This document shows, piece by piece, positions 38,853-48,694 of a stretch of 64,000 nucleotides of DNA. Position 1 is the stretch's first letter; each line of letters opens with the position of its first letter. The DNA is taken from contig CAJNDS010000924.1 of assembly GCA_905221605.1 (NCBI GenBank), positions 1-64,000 on the forward strand, read 5' to 3'. The DNA is from Symbiodinium natans. Its lineage: Eukaryota; Sar; Dinophyceae; Suessiales; Symbiodiniaceae. The notes beneath the pieces were generated by a model. That model was not told the DNA's origin and made no database searches. It was given only the letters and a program-made list of their open reading frames with translations. Made by a program: the position numbers and the translations under genes.

Positions 38853-39104
38853 CACCCCCCCCCCCCCCCCCCCCCCTCCCCCCCCCCTCCCCCCCCCCCT
38901 CCTCCCCCTCCCCCTCCCCCCCCCTCCCCCCCCCCTCCCCCCCCCCCCCCCCCCTCCCCCCCCCTCCCCCCCCTCCCCCCCCCTCCCCCCCCCCTCCCCC
39001 CCCCTCCCCCCCCCTCCCCCCCCCTCCCCCCCCCCCCCCCCCCTCCCCCCCTTCCCCCCTCCCCCCCCCTCCCCCCCCCCCCTCCCCTCCCCCCCCCTCC
39101 TAAA
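38853..39104. repeat. Polypyrimidine array (C6-12 T)n, about 250 bp
   Basis: Runs of C separated by single T or CT, almost no A or G on this strand. Mirror-symmetric polypurine/polypyrimidine DNA of this kind can adopt triplex or i-motif structures. Gly-rich open frames on the minus strand are artefacts. Confidence 0.95.
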
Positions 39105-39284
39105 CACCCCGCCAAAGAAAACACAAATCAAGGGGTATCCTCATTGAGTCTCATGTTGTCTTCTTTTTGTACGTCCTGGGAGCTGCTTAGTTGCTGCTGT
39201 CTTTTTGCGAGCTCTGCTTCCTGGATTCGGTTTAGGATTTAGGGTTTAGGGTTTAGGGATTTTGGGGTTGGGGAAACTCTAAGC

Positions 39285-39316
39285 ATGGTTACCCACAATG
39301 TTCGTCGATGTCTCAG
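39285..39316 (+). CDS. Possible first exon
   Basis: CTAAGC ATG GTT ACC CAC ... reads MVTHNVRRCL, donor CTCAG|GTTATG. Short. Confidence 0.35.
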
Positions 39317-39378
39317 GTTATGCTGTCCACAAGGCCTCCCAACTCGAACCCTAAACTCCCGAACCGAAGCCCTGGAAG

Positions 39379-39462
39379 CTATGCAAACCCTCTCATGCCT
39401 TGAGCGGCAGCGTTGCCAGGGACGTTAGCTGGTGGTTTCACCGGTCCTTCACGTCGAGCTGA
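39379..39462 (+). CDS. Probable terminal exon
   Basis: CCCTGGAAG| then LCKPSHALSGSVARDVSWWF, HRSFTSS and TGA; about 73% G/C third positions. Confidence 0.55.
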   Translation, partial: LCKPSHALSGSVARDVSWWFHRSFTSS

Positions 39463-40211
39463 CGCATTGACTCAGCACGAGACACGAGACTGTGAACGGC
39501 GTTCTTCAGAATTTTCGGGTTCAGGGTATTTTTGATTCAGGTCTTTGTCTGCAAAGGTAATTTTGTTGCATTGCAATGAGCTGGCCTGTTTGCAGTGACG
39601 AGAGATGGGTGACAGCCTTCACTGGTGCAGTGTGAGAAGAAGCAGTTAGTGCCTGGTAAAAGCTGCCACATCACAGTCCGCGTTGTGCACCATAGCGTGG
39701 GACAGGCGTTGTGGCCTAGACTACTATACACTGCTCGAACTCGCCTGCCCACATCTCAACCTGCGCAGGCTGAGTGTTTGTTTTGCGACTCGATGTTTGG
39801 CCCGTCTTTGCCGTTCCAAGATCCACTCTTCGGGGGTAGTTTGGCGCCAAAAATCCCGGAACTTGCGCGCAAACCGTCGGCTAGAAAAATAAACGGCCGG
39901 GCGATGCCAAACTTTCAGACTACAAGATAGTTTTTTGAGTCTTTGTCGCGCAAGGCCCCTCTTTTGCGCAGCAGCCTCGCTCCATTCCGCTGAATTTTAA
40001 TTGGTTTTGTTTGGGATGATTTGGTTTCGTATTTTTCCTTATTTGGGTTTATAAGAGACCCCTCCTTATTTGGTTATGTAAGGGACCCCTGTATTCAAGA
40101 CATTCGTGAAGTTCTTGGGCAATGGGAGGAAGGGTCGGGCCCGTCGCTGGCACGTGGGGTCCGCCCCTTTGTAAGTGGGCCGCTCTCGCCACGCGTGCCT
40201 ACGAGGCAGCG

Positions 40212-40330
40212 CTTTCATGTAATATAGTGGTCGGAAGAATGTATTCCCTCATGGTCCATTTATAAATATACTTTTCATAGCTCCCAAAAACCCTATTCGA
40301 CTTATTAAGGCCCCTCGTATTATGCTGTTA
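40212..40330. mobile_element. Family-4 element
   Basis: TTCATGTAATATAGTGGTCG ... TTAAGGCCCCTCGTATTATG; inside, TATTCCCTCATGGTCC and ATAAATATACTTTTCATAGC. Confidence 0.7.
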
Positions 40331-40556
40331 CGCATGGCTTGCCGCTCCTCGCGCGCCAGTGGTTCGCTCTAGTACGGTTTAGGGTTTATAGGGTTTGGGG
40401 TTTGGGGTTTGGGGTTTAGGGTTATCGGTTTTAGGGTTTGGGGTTATAGGGTTTAGGGTTATAGGGTTTAGGGTTGTAGGGTTTAGGGTTATAGGGTTTA
40501 GGGTTAGGGTCTAGGGTTCAGGGTTTAGGGTTAGGACCCGGGGTTGCCTGAGGGAG

Positions 40557-40644
40557 TAGACTTGCCAAACGCTGCCTTTGTGCTGGGCTTCAAGATGACT
40601 GGATTTGGGATGAACGAATTCGTCCTTAACTTTCTGTTGGGCAA
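40557..40644 (+). CDS. Exon before a family-5 element
   Basis: GAGGGAG| ... GGGCAA|GTAGGG. Reads DLPNAAFVLGFKMTGFGMNE, then FVLNFLLG, with good bias. The last about 9 bases and the donor belong to the family-5 terminal repeat. Confidence 0.6.
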
Positions 40645-40725
40645 GTAGGGAATGGGGAATGAGGTACCATCCCGCAAAGGGTATATATAGGGCCCAAATT
40701 CCCTCATTTTCTGCTAAACCGACAG
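40645..40725. mobile_element. Family-5 element as probable 81-nt GT-AG intron
   Basis: GTAGGGAATGGGGAATGAGG TACC ... CCCTCATTTTCTGCTAAACC GACAG. Starts GTAGGG and ends CTAAACCGACAG, which includes a branch-point-like CTAAA. Joining the flanks keeps an open frame for 22 further codons (LLG|N TLEACQGFGVV). Confidence 0.7.
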
Positions 40726-40783
40726 TACGTTAGAGGCCTGTCAAGGTTTTGGAGTTGTAGGCTCCAATGCCCACAAGCCCTCC
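40726..40783 (+). CDS. Probable exon between a family-5 and a family-1 element
   Basis: Continues the frame of 40557-40644 as TLEACQGFGVVGSNAHKPS. It runs straight into the CTCC target duplication of a family-1 element. Confidence 0.5.
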
Positions 40784-40930
40784 CCACTATTTGCTCAAGA
40801 ACCCCCCCCCCCCCCCCCCCCCAAAAAAAAACTGAATGAATAAATAAAAAAAATATATATATGTATTATTCCTTGTAAGGCCAATATAGGGATTATTTTA
40901 ATTTTTTGGGGGTTCTTAAACAGATAGTAG
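40784..40930. mobile_element. Family-1 element, 4-bp target duplication (CTCC), splits an open frame
   Basis: CCACTATTTGCTCAAGAACC, a C19 run, an AT-rich centre, then GGTTCTTAAACAGATAGTAG; CTCC flanks at 40780-40783 and 40931-40934. Deleting element plus one CTCC rejoins NAHKPS to RAVRARMILLFVIACLAAVV in one frame. Direct GC-AG splicing (TTT|GCTCAAG) would give a different frame that stops after 23 codons. Confidence 0.8.
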
Positions 40931-40934
40931 CTCC

Positions 40935-41026
40935 AGAGCAGTGCGTGCCAGGATGATCCTGCTCTTTGTGATTGCCTGCCTCGCGGCTGTTGTCGAGACT
41001 GATTCCTTCGCGAATTACGGTTCAAG
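40935..41026 (+). CDS. Exon with hydrophobic helix
   Basis: Frame RAVRARMILLFVIACLAAVV, then ETDSFANYGSR. MILLFVIACLAAVV is a clear membrane-spanning or signal-like segment. Ends TCAAG|GGTTTAG at a TTTAGGG tract. Confidence 0.55.
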
Positions 41027-41649
41027 GGTTTAGAGTTTAAGGGTTTAGGGTTGAGGGTTTAGGGTTTAGGGTACCCCATGAGGCTTAAACCGCAACCCAA
41101 CTCGACCACCCAATCCTCAAATCAAAGGCAAGTAGCCCAATGTGAGTGGGTAATCCCTCCAAATCCGGGGTCTCCTGGTGTTAATTTTGCACCCGTCAAG
41201 CAACCCTCCAAACAAAGCAGACCCTGCAGAAGCCTTTTTCTTGATTGCTGGCGAAGTAGAACAAATCATGCAATACCTCGCCCTTAATGTGCTTTCTGTC
41301 TTTCCTTTCTTGATGTTGATTCAAGGTTAACTTCAGAAATAGATCACTCATTGTCCTTGCAGCACTCGTTCGATCTAAACTCTTTTCGCTTTGGCTCAAG
41401 CGGCTCAACTTAATTGCTCTGAAAGGAATGATGTGAATGCAATGAATGAAAATGCCGCGTTCTTGAGGTTGACTCACTTCTAGTTAGTATGCTGTATACA
41501 TGTTGAGTTCGGTCAATCATGTGTTGCGCTCTTTCACTTCAGGCAGCGAGTAAGCGCAATGAGTGCAGTGAATAGCCAAGGGAAGACACATCAATCCCAA
41601 CTGTAGACCTGCTCAACATGGTGAGCGTGCAGAACGGGCAGTGGTAAGC

Positions 41650-41990
41650 CCGATAAAGCCTATGAACCCTTCAGACCCTACAAACCCTACAAACCCTAGA
41701 AGCCCTGTACACTCTACAAATCAAACCCTGAAGACCCTTAAAAACCCTGCAAGCCCTGCGAAAACCCTATAAAACCCATAAAACCATAAACTTCTCGTAA
41801 AAGCCTTATCAACCCCCAATAAACCTTACAAGACCCACAAAAACTTCTGTAAAAGCCATATACACCCCTAAAAAAACCCTATAAAACCCACAAAACCCCG
41901 CAAAAGCCTCATAAACCCCCGCAAAGAGCCCTACAAAATCCCTAAAACCCCACGGTGAAGGCCTCATAAACCCCCCCCAAAAACCCGACA
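41650..41990. repeat. Degenerate C/A-rich repeat (CCCTACAAA, CCCTATAAAACCC)
   Basis: About 30 loosely periodic units such as ACCCTACAAA and ACCCTATAAAA; probably a decayed telomere-like or simple repeat. Minus-strand open frame (Gly/Phe-rich) is an artefact. Confidence 0.75.
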
Positions 41991-42006
41991 CCCCTGACGC
42001 TTCGAG

Positions 42007-42075
42007 GCTTGTTCTGCCGCGGCTTGGCGACCTACCGGCTGACCCAGTGGCCGACCGCGGTCCGCAGCAGGGGCT
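42007..42075 (+). CDS. Terminal exon, unknown protein
   Basis: GCTTCGAG| then LFCRGLATYRLTQWPTAVRS RG and TGA: every third position is G or C, the strongest bias in the window. A second frame is open further but is less biased. Confidence 0.6.
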
Positions 42076-42502
42076 GAAATCTGGGCTGGTTTAAGGTTTT
42101 AGGGTTTAGGGGTTTAGGGTTTAGGGTTAGGTATTAGGGTTTAGGAGTTTAGGGTGTAGGGTTTAGGTTTTAGGGTTTAGGAGTTTAGGGTTTAGGGTTA
42201 GGGATTAGAGAAGTTTAGGGTTAGCTTTCTAGGCTTAAGGCCTTCTGGCATCGGGTATAGGTTTGCGGCTGTTTGGGGATGTTTGAGGTTTGGGCTGCGG
42301 GTTTGGGAGCCAAAGGGTGCTGCTGTTGCAGGTTAGCCTTGAAACCTTCAGATCATCGGTGCGTTTAGGATTCGCAGGAATCGCACGCAAGTGCACCTTC
42401 CGGTACTCCCTAGATATCTTTCGTCTTTGCTTTGTTGGCTTTAGCCTCCTGTGACTTCGATCACATGTCCAAAGCAGGGCGAGTGGCTGGCAGTGGTTAT
42501 GG

Positions 42503-42637
42503 TGGAGGCTCATAGGTAGTTACAAGTATGGTAGCTCTTATTATAGCAGGTTATGCCCTCACTTCGGGTACATATAACCCCACTTATCACTACCTATATA
42601 ACCCCACTTATAGCTACCCGTGAACCTTTAAGTACGG
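42503..42637. mobile_element. Family-3 element with duplicated right end
   Basis: GTGGAGGCTCATAGGTAGTT ... TATAGCTACCCGTGAACCTT TAAGTA; the module AACCCCACTTAT.(G/C)TACC occurs twice. Confidence 0.65.
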
Positions 42638-42788
42638 TAAACCCTAAACCCCAACTGCTGAAGAGGCCCCTCGTTTCTAAGGTTGGAACCATGGGCCCTT
42701 AGTATGGTCCGTTAAACCTTACCCTCGTTTGTAGGGATTCGAAGTATGGACCCTGATTTTGTATAGTGTGTGAAAGGATTATATATTG

Positions 42789-42881
42789 GGATGTTCCGCC
42801 CTATACTAACAGTCCTTAATAGAGACTAGAGTAGGGGGTACTATATTCCTATGAAGGACTGTTAGTAGAACGTGGAATATC
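42789..42881. mobile_element. Family-2 element inside a larger inverted pair
   Basis: TTGGGATGTTCCGCCCTATA CTAACAGTCCTTAATAG ... AGGACTGTTAGTAGAACGTG GAATATCCCAA. An outer pair, AAGTATGGACCCTGATT (42734) and GGCCCATACTTGG (42890), encloses it, suggesting nesting. Confidence 0.7.
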
Positions 42882-43304
42882 CCAAATTGGCCCATACTTG
42901 GAAGCCCCTACACTCAAGGCTTAGGCCCCCCCCCTACGTTGGGGGCCGGCGCCTAAGCCCCTCGACCTCGATGGCGCAAGCCGACCGCCCGCCTCCCACA
43001 ACTCGGAGGTCGGTAGCACGCAAGACCCCCAGCCTAGGGGGTACCCCCGCCTGAACCCCCTGCCCCCCTTGGTCGTGACCCTGACCCCCCCTGCCCTCTG
43101 GGACCTGCTTGGTGTCGGACCCAGCCCGAATTCATCAAACTGACTAGCTTGAGTTTAGGCCTAAGCCCTAAAAGGAATAGGTTTGGGTGGCTTTGAAGTG
43201 TTAGACGGCCCTCCACAATCGGGCCAGAGCTTCTCTTCGCGCCTCACGAAGCTTTCGAGCTTGTTCGAAACCTAACCTTCGCAGCACCTACGTCCTATCA
43301 CAGC

Positions 43305-43450
43305 AAACCCTAAACCCTAAACCCTAAACCCTAAATTTTAAACCCTAAACCCTAAACCCTAAACCCTATTAAACCCTATTAAACCCTATTAAACCCTATT
43401 AAACCCTAAACCCAAACCCTAAACCCTAAACCCTAAACCCCAAACCCTAA
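43305..43450. repeat. CCCTAAA array with four CCCTATTAAA units
   Basis: About 18 units; positions 43363-43400 hold a run of 10-mers ACCCTATTAA, a local higher-order variant. Confidence 0.9.
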
Positions 43451-43771
43451 ATAGATAGTCTGCGTCTGCGCGCAGGAGACGTGCCTGAACGGGCGCAGGT
43501 TGATGAATGGCCGGAGACTTACTGGGCTCGAGGGCTGTGGCTTGTTTAGGGCTTAGGGTTTAGGGTTTCGGGTTTGGGGTTTAGGGTTTAGGTTTCAAGA
43601 TTGTGGCTTCGGGTTTAGGTTTAAGTCGCCGCTCAGCATGAGCCCCAAAACCCGGACTGAGAAGCCAGTCGTAGGCCCATTTTTTCATAGCTTTCATGGC
43701 TAAACCCTTAACCCTAAACCCCCAAACCCCTAAACCCTAAACCCCTGAACCCTAAACCCTACTGCTCCAAG

Positions 43772-43838
43772 GCGGCGTCCTCCTCGGTGTCCTCGTCGTG
43801 TCGCTGAGCTTCTTCTCCAACTTCAGGCATCTCGGCGG
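43772..43838 (+). CDS. Exon with transmembrane-like segment
   Basis: CTGCTCCAAG| then GVLLGVLVVSLSFFSNFRHL GG, about 90% third-position G/C, ending CGG|GTTTAGGG. The first 14 residues form a hydrophobic helix. Confidence 0.6.
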
Positions 43839-43967
43839 GTTTAGGGTTTAGAGTTTAGGGTTTAGGGTGCCCAAAGCCCCAAACCCTTTGCACCCTAAAC
43901 CTCAAACACCTTTAAGCTCTAAACCCTAAAGCCCCAAGCCCAGAAACCCGAAACTCGTGCCGAGTTA

Positions 43968-44415
43968 TGTGAAGCAGGGTTTATATGCGAGTGTATATGA
44001 TATAAGGTTCCTCTTTAATATTGGTGAGTGTATATAACAGGCATCCTTTTAATCATAGGTGTCCATAGCCATTCCGCTTCAGCTTTGGTGCTGCTTCATT
44101 TCTTGGTGCTGCTTCAACATGTGTGTGCCGTAGTGAAGCAGCACGCAAAAATGAAGCAGCACGGTCTTTGAAGCAGCACGCACTGGTAAATGTACTAACC
44201 GCCGCTGCCTCTGTCACAACAGGCAGACGAACTTGTCTTGGCAAATCTACTTGCAAATTGCGTTCCGCTTCAGCATTGGTGCTGCTTCGTTTTTGGGTGC
44301 TGCTTCAGCATGCGCGTACCGCGGTGAAGCAGCACGCGAAAATGAAGCAGCATGGTCCGTGAAGCAGCATGGCTACGGAGTCCTATGATTTAAGAAATAT
44401 ATACCCTACTTCATG
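43968..44415. mobile_element. Family-7 composite element with palindromic TGCTGCTTC cluster
   Basis: Left end ATGTGAAGCAGGGTTTATAT and right end AATATATACCCTACTTCATG are the family-7 inverted ends (short copy at 56333-56452, half copy at 38358). Inside are two tandem copies of about 190 bp (44070-44180 and 44260-44370), each with about seven GGTGCTGCTTC or GAAGCAGCAC blocks in opposed orientation. Confidence 0.75.
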
Positions 44416-44483
44416 TAGGACCTTGAGGTGGGTTGAAGGCCTGGAGATTAGTTTCCCTAGCAGGGAGGTGTGCTGTGTCGGAA

Positions 44484-44590
44484 AGGCCTTGCGGTACCCC
44501 TTGTGCGAAAACCAATGAATCAAGATGTATGATTTTGGGTCCGGTACCTCTTGTACGAAAACCAATAAAGATGTATCATTTTGCGTCCTA
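44484..44590. repeat. Tandem duplication, about 53 bp x 2
   Basis: GGTACCCCTTGTGCGAAAAC CAATGAATCAAGATGTATGA TTTTGGGTCC is followed by a copy with GGTACCTCTTGTACGAAAAC. Confidence 0.85.
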
Positions 44591-44876
44591 AGCAATTGCC
44601 TATGTCATCCCATGCAGCCCAGAGATACTCATAGTATCCAACCGCGAATGGATAGAATAGGCCCCTTTATTGGGATGCCGATCAGCCAGCGCCTGCCGGC
44701 CTCTAGCTACCTGCATTTTTAGGGTTTAGGGTTTAGGGTTTTGGGTTTTGGGTTTAGTGCATTGCGTGAGCAGCTGGCTTCATGTGCACTTTCACGGCAA
44801 GCATTCGTAGCTACCGATGAAGCCGACAAAGACTTCGAGAACAGCTCCTAAGTCCTGCAACCTGAACCTCTACTAG

Positions 44877-44975
44877 GTAGGGCCCTTGGGACAGTTCATA
44901 TTTTTCCCCTTCATTGGGTTGAAGAGGAGCACATTCAGGAATCTTTTTTCAGAGGGTTTTAAGGGCCATCCTTTG
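44877..44975. repeat. Family-15 repeat (copy of 8395-8580)
   Basis: GGTAGGGCCCTTGGGACAGT ... CATTCAGGAATCTTTTTTCA GAGGGTTTTAAGGGCC. Confidence 0.55.
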
Positions 44976-45104
44976 CAACAGCGGAGCCTCAAGTTTCAGT
45001 CTCATCCTCGGCCTATGGGTTTGGGGGCTTCTTGGGGCCCCAGACTCGAAGCCAAAGGGTTTAGGGTTTAGGGTTTAGGGACCTGATTCCCAGGTGTCTC
45101 GCAG

Positions 45105-45164
45105 GACTCGAGTTTGCTCCCTTACTGACCACCATCCAACAGGCCGTGTGCTGGCGGTTCGAGG
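45105..45164 (+). CDS. Probable exon
   Basis: GTGTCTCGCAG| ... GAGG|GTGGGT. Reads LEFAPLLTTIQQAVCWRFE with about 80% third-position G/C. The frame continues open to a TGA at 45238 if unspliced. Confidence 0.55.
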
Positions 45165-45519
45165 GTGGGTTGTATGTGTGCTTGTCTGAACCCTCCTTAG
45201 TTAGCATTTTGAGAAGTGAGTTTAGAGGTTGTAATTGAGGTTTTGGCACAAGGTGCCAATTTGAGATGTGTACCTTCATGAGGTGTCATAAAGGTCCTGG
45301 TCTACGAATATGGATAATTTTATGTACCTCAACCAGGCTCAGCTTAGTGGCTTAGTGGCCCTAGTTATAACTTATAGCCCTACGACCTTACCACCCATGA
45401 ACGTAAAAAAAGCAGCCTCCTCGGATTCCCGAAGCAGATACAACAAAAACACACAAAATCAGAATACACGTAACACAACTCTACCGGCCGGGAAAGCCCA
45501 AACGAACCGGAAGCCTCAA

Positions 45520-45648
45520 GCCCTACAAGGAGGGGCCCCTTAACTATAAGTAGAGTTATAAGAGCCCTAAATTGGGTTTATAAGGATCCTAACTTAGGTT
45601 ACAAGTCCCTCAACTATAGTTACTATAGTAAGGGGGCCCCTCCTTGTA
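45520..45648. mobile_element. Single-copy inverted-repeat element
   Basis: CCCTACAAGGAGGGGCCCCT TAACTATAAGTAG ... CTATAGTAAGGGGGCCCCTC CTTGTAAGG: terminal repeats of about 30 bp, centre GGTTTATAAGGATCC. Confidence 0.75.
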
Positions 45649-46275
45649 AGGATCCCAAGAGTGTCAGAGTTTAATTGGGAAGTGGACGGCTATGTGGCCG
45701 ATGCCTAGGGAACTGCCGCTGTTCCTTCTGATGCAAGGCATTTACCTAGGCCTTTTTTTGTGTTTGACCTAAAACCTAAACCCTAAACCCGAACCCTAAA
45801 CCCTAAACCCAAAACCCTAAACCCTAAACCACCCGTTTTAGGGTTTCCTGGGGTTCCCCGCCTGCAAGAGTAGGAGGGAGAGACCCTGGGCATCATGGAA
45901 AGCTATCATGCGAGTCATATGAGTAGAGAGTGTGCTCGCAGACGCACAGGGCTTGGGGTTTGCGCACTTGAAACAGTCCGAAAGTGCAATGGAGCAGCAG
46001 CCATGAAACAAACCCCCTGAACGCCTGAACCCCTAAACCCTAAACCTTCTCTCTGCAGGCCACTGGCTTCATTCACAGGTCCTGGTTTCCCCCACGAATG
46101 CTGACGCCTTTGTGATGTAGGGTGTGAGATGTTGAAAAAGTTCAGAGGTCTTAGGTGATTTTGCGGGAAAAGCGTATACTGTAGTTGTCACGGCAGAGGA
46201 CTTTCGGGTTCAGGGGTTCGGTGTGTTTGGGCATTGAAAGGCAGACTTGTTCTAGCATGGCTTCGAAGATCGTAA

Positions 46276-46297
46276 TCGCACGCGCGCGCGCGCGCGG
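46276..46297. repeat. (CG)n microsatellite
   Basis: CACGCGCGCGCGCGCGCGG, eight CG steps; such tracts can take Z-DNA form. Confidence 0.9.
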
Positions 46298-46715
46298 TAC
46301 AGGTCATGGTGACTGCAAACCCTAAACCCCTAAACCCCTAAACCCCTAAACCCTAAAGCCCTAGGCCCCTAAACCCCTAAACCCCTAGACCCCTAAACCC
46401 CTAAACCCCTAAATCCTAAACCGCAACTGTGTTAGGGGTTCTGCTGTAGTAGGCCCACTGGCTCGCCCTGGCAGCAACTGTGTATGCTTTCGTAGCTTTT
46501 CGTCTTTTGCCTCCCATCAATCAGTTGTCACGCTGACTGAGTACTGTATGTTATGGTTCACGCACAGTAGTTGCAGCGGCGACCCCTCCACACTGGGGCT
46601 AGACTATTGCAAGCCTCTACCTTCAATGTGCAGTAGATATGCTCGAAACGCGCCGGAAGCACAATTCTCTGTGAGCCCAACGCTAGGAAGTAAAAAAGCG
46701 TTCGTTCCTAACTTT

Positions 46716-46829
46716 GGGGGTTTCTGAAATTTTGGTGGTAGCTAACTGGGGTCCCCATGATGAGGGAATCCTACTATTTGGGGGTCTATATTATATAGGG
46801 TTCCCTTATTTTCGTAAACCCCCATTTCG
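46716..46829. mobile_element. Family-11 element
   Basis: GGGGGTTTCTGAAATTTTGG ... TTATTTTCGTAAACCCCCAT. Contains AATCCTACTATTTGGGGGTC, shared with copies at 62105 and 63355. Confidence 0.7.
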
Positions 46830-47394
46830 GCCCAGGCTGTATGTGACAGACGGAGGTGTCCAGGCCAAGCAAGGGCTCTGGGTTCAGGGCTTCGGGTTCC
46901 GGACCTAAACCCCAGTTGCAGACATGGGTGCTGCACATTGAAAAAACAGATGAGCTCCTGCTTCATTCTGCCAACAGCCCGATGCTGGATTCCTTGGACA
47001 TTGCGGCTCTTCGTATTTAAAGTCAAAGGTACCCAACAGAAGGACGACAATCGAGAGAACTCACCGTAGAGTTTTTTATGAGATAGTATTGGTGAATGTC
47101 TGCAGGTCACTCTCGACCAAATGGATGGGCTTAACGCACGCTTTGCAGGTTACGGTTAGAATGAGGAGGGAATGGGTCCAAATTTGGGGGTGTGCGGGGT
47201 GGGGGAGTGGGGTGGGGGTGGTGGTTCCTGCTATAACCACCAGCGCTGGCTAGCTCTCATTGCTCTGACAGCAAGCTCGCAGAACCTCCGCATAGAAGCC
47301 CCACTCAGAACGGCAGTCCGCGCAGAAATTTCAGCAATGTTATGAGCTAGAGTAAGGGCTTGGATGAAACTGCCGAGCCTCAGTCCATGGGGTG

Positions 47395-47545
47395 GCAGGG
47401 AAATTCGGAGCGAGCTCTACACTTTCACCCCCAAGCCCGAAAACCCCGATCCCATTCCGAGGGTTCCCTGCCAGGACTGCACAGCGGTCATGCAGCTCCT
47501 GCAGAGGCATGGTGGCTTCGTGGGCATGTTGACATGGCACAGTGG
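47395..47545 (+). CDS. Exon, unknown protein with CxxC
   Basis: GGTGGCAGG.. region reads EIRSELYTFTPKPENPDPIP, RVPCQDCTAVMQLLQRHGGF and VGMLTWHSG with about 73% third-position G/C. CQDC could bind metal or form a redox pair. The frame stays open through a Pro-rich C-run (47563-47655), which I take as intron, to TAA at 47771 (DTAGAGSESFGRTD). Confidence 0.6.
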
Positions 47546-48097
47546 ACTACTCTCCCCCCAATCCCCCCCCCCAAGAGCCCCTAAACACTCAAACTGTCGT
47601 TTATCTGGGAACACTCTTCTTCGCCCAACCCCCCCCCCCCCCCCACCCCCCCAAAACAAAAACAACTTGACCCCACAAGTGGACAAGGAAGTGCGAACGG
47701 ATACTGCTGGTGCTGGCAGCGAGTCATTTGGCCGCACCGACGTGGGGTTTTCACGGAGGCCAATAAACTAAAGTTGGTGCTCACTACGAATTAAGGCAGG
47801 TATCTTCCTGAGGTAACGTGTGTTGGGCTCTCTGTATGTTGTCGGATTTGAGTTTCAGGTTGGGTCGTGCTTCGTGTGCGCGAACATGTTGCGTGTACAG
47901 AGAAGCCGTCGTGCTCATGTGCATGTTGTTGCATTAACAGAGATACATCGATCAGGGTCGTTTGATCAGACAGAAGTGCCGCGCTACAACAGGTTGGCTG
48001 GGCACTCCCACGCACAGCATGCGTAAAGGAGGTAGCCCACTGTCCATGCCCCGACTAGGCGAGAACGGTCCCGAAGAGGCATACGGCCCAAGATAGA

Positions 48098-48271
48098 ATG
48101 GATGCTGGCCTTTGGCCGTCGGTAAAGTTGCGAGCGTTTCGGCTGCAGGATGTACCGCTGTGGGGAATACGAGTTTCCGAATGCCCAGGTGACCCTGACG
48201 ATGAGTTGAAGGTGCTGCGCACGACGATGGAGGCGACGAAAAGTTCATTTTCACTGCATGCAAGCCTGTGA
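48098..48271 (+). CDS. Possible short CDS / last exon
   Basis: ATG to TGA, 57 codons: MDAGLWPSVKLRAFRLQDVP, LWGIRVSECPGDPDDELKVL, then RTTMEATKSSFSLHASL. About 60% third-position G/C; a minus-strand frame overlaps with lower bias. No motif recognised. Confidence 0.4.
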   Translation: MDAGLWPSVKLRAFRLQDVPLWGIRVSECPGDPDDELKVLRTTMEATKSSFSLHASL

Positions 48272-48517
48272 TCTGTGAGTTCTGACTCTTTTCCTGGCTG
48301 CAATGTCGGGAGGCTGGGCTGTATTCTGATGTCCGCATGCATGTGCGAGTGTCCCTGTGAATACGGAACTGCCTCGCTAATCATTCTACTCCACGCAGAA
48401 GCATCGACACAAGCAATGCGTTGCAGATGCGATGCTAACCTGCTAACCCTAAACTCGAAACCCTAAAGAAACGAGAAGAGCAAACCCACCGGGCTGCCAG
48501 AACTTTCTGACCTCTAG

Positions 48518-48557
48518 GGGGTTTACGATATGAGGGGTCCCTTATTCTCGTAAACAC
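48518..48557. mobile_element. Minimal family-11-like palindrome
   Basis: GGGGTTTACGATATGAGGGG TCCCTTATTCTCGTAAACACC. Ends GTTTACGA/TCGTAAAC match the family-11 termini with the centre deleted. Confidence 0.6.
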
Positions 48558-48649
48558 CCTACACCCTAAGTCCTAAACCCTAAACCCTAAACCCTAAACC
48601 CTAAACCCTAAACCCGCTGCATTCAATGCCTGACTAAGGCAGTGACCAC

Positions 48650-48694
48650 AGAGTTTAGGTTGGCGTCGTTCTACGATCCGGAGTGGCCGCCTCA
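48650..48694 (+). CDS. Probable exon
   Basis: GACCACAG| ... CCTCAG|GTCTGT: EFRLASFYDPEWPPQ with 12 of 15 third positions G/C. The frame is open on both sides (48615-48797). Confidence 0.5.

Larger units (their letters stand above)
37530..39280. other. Mostly non-coding stretch
   Basis: Contains a reversed family-4 element (about 37540-37670, ATAGGGGCCTAACTGTTAGAAT in parts), family-7 and family-8 halves (38358-38445), a family-3 element (38755-38850) and the C-rich array. The 124-codon minus and 115-codon plus frames at 37.9-38.4 kb overlap each other and are left uncalled. Confidence 0.5.

Noticed and set aside
38759-39131. Gly-rich minus-strand open frames of 103-121 codons
   Set aside because: Translation of the polypyrimidine array.
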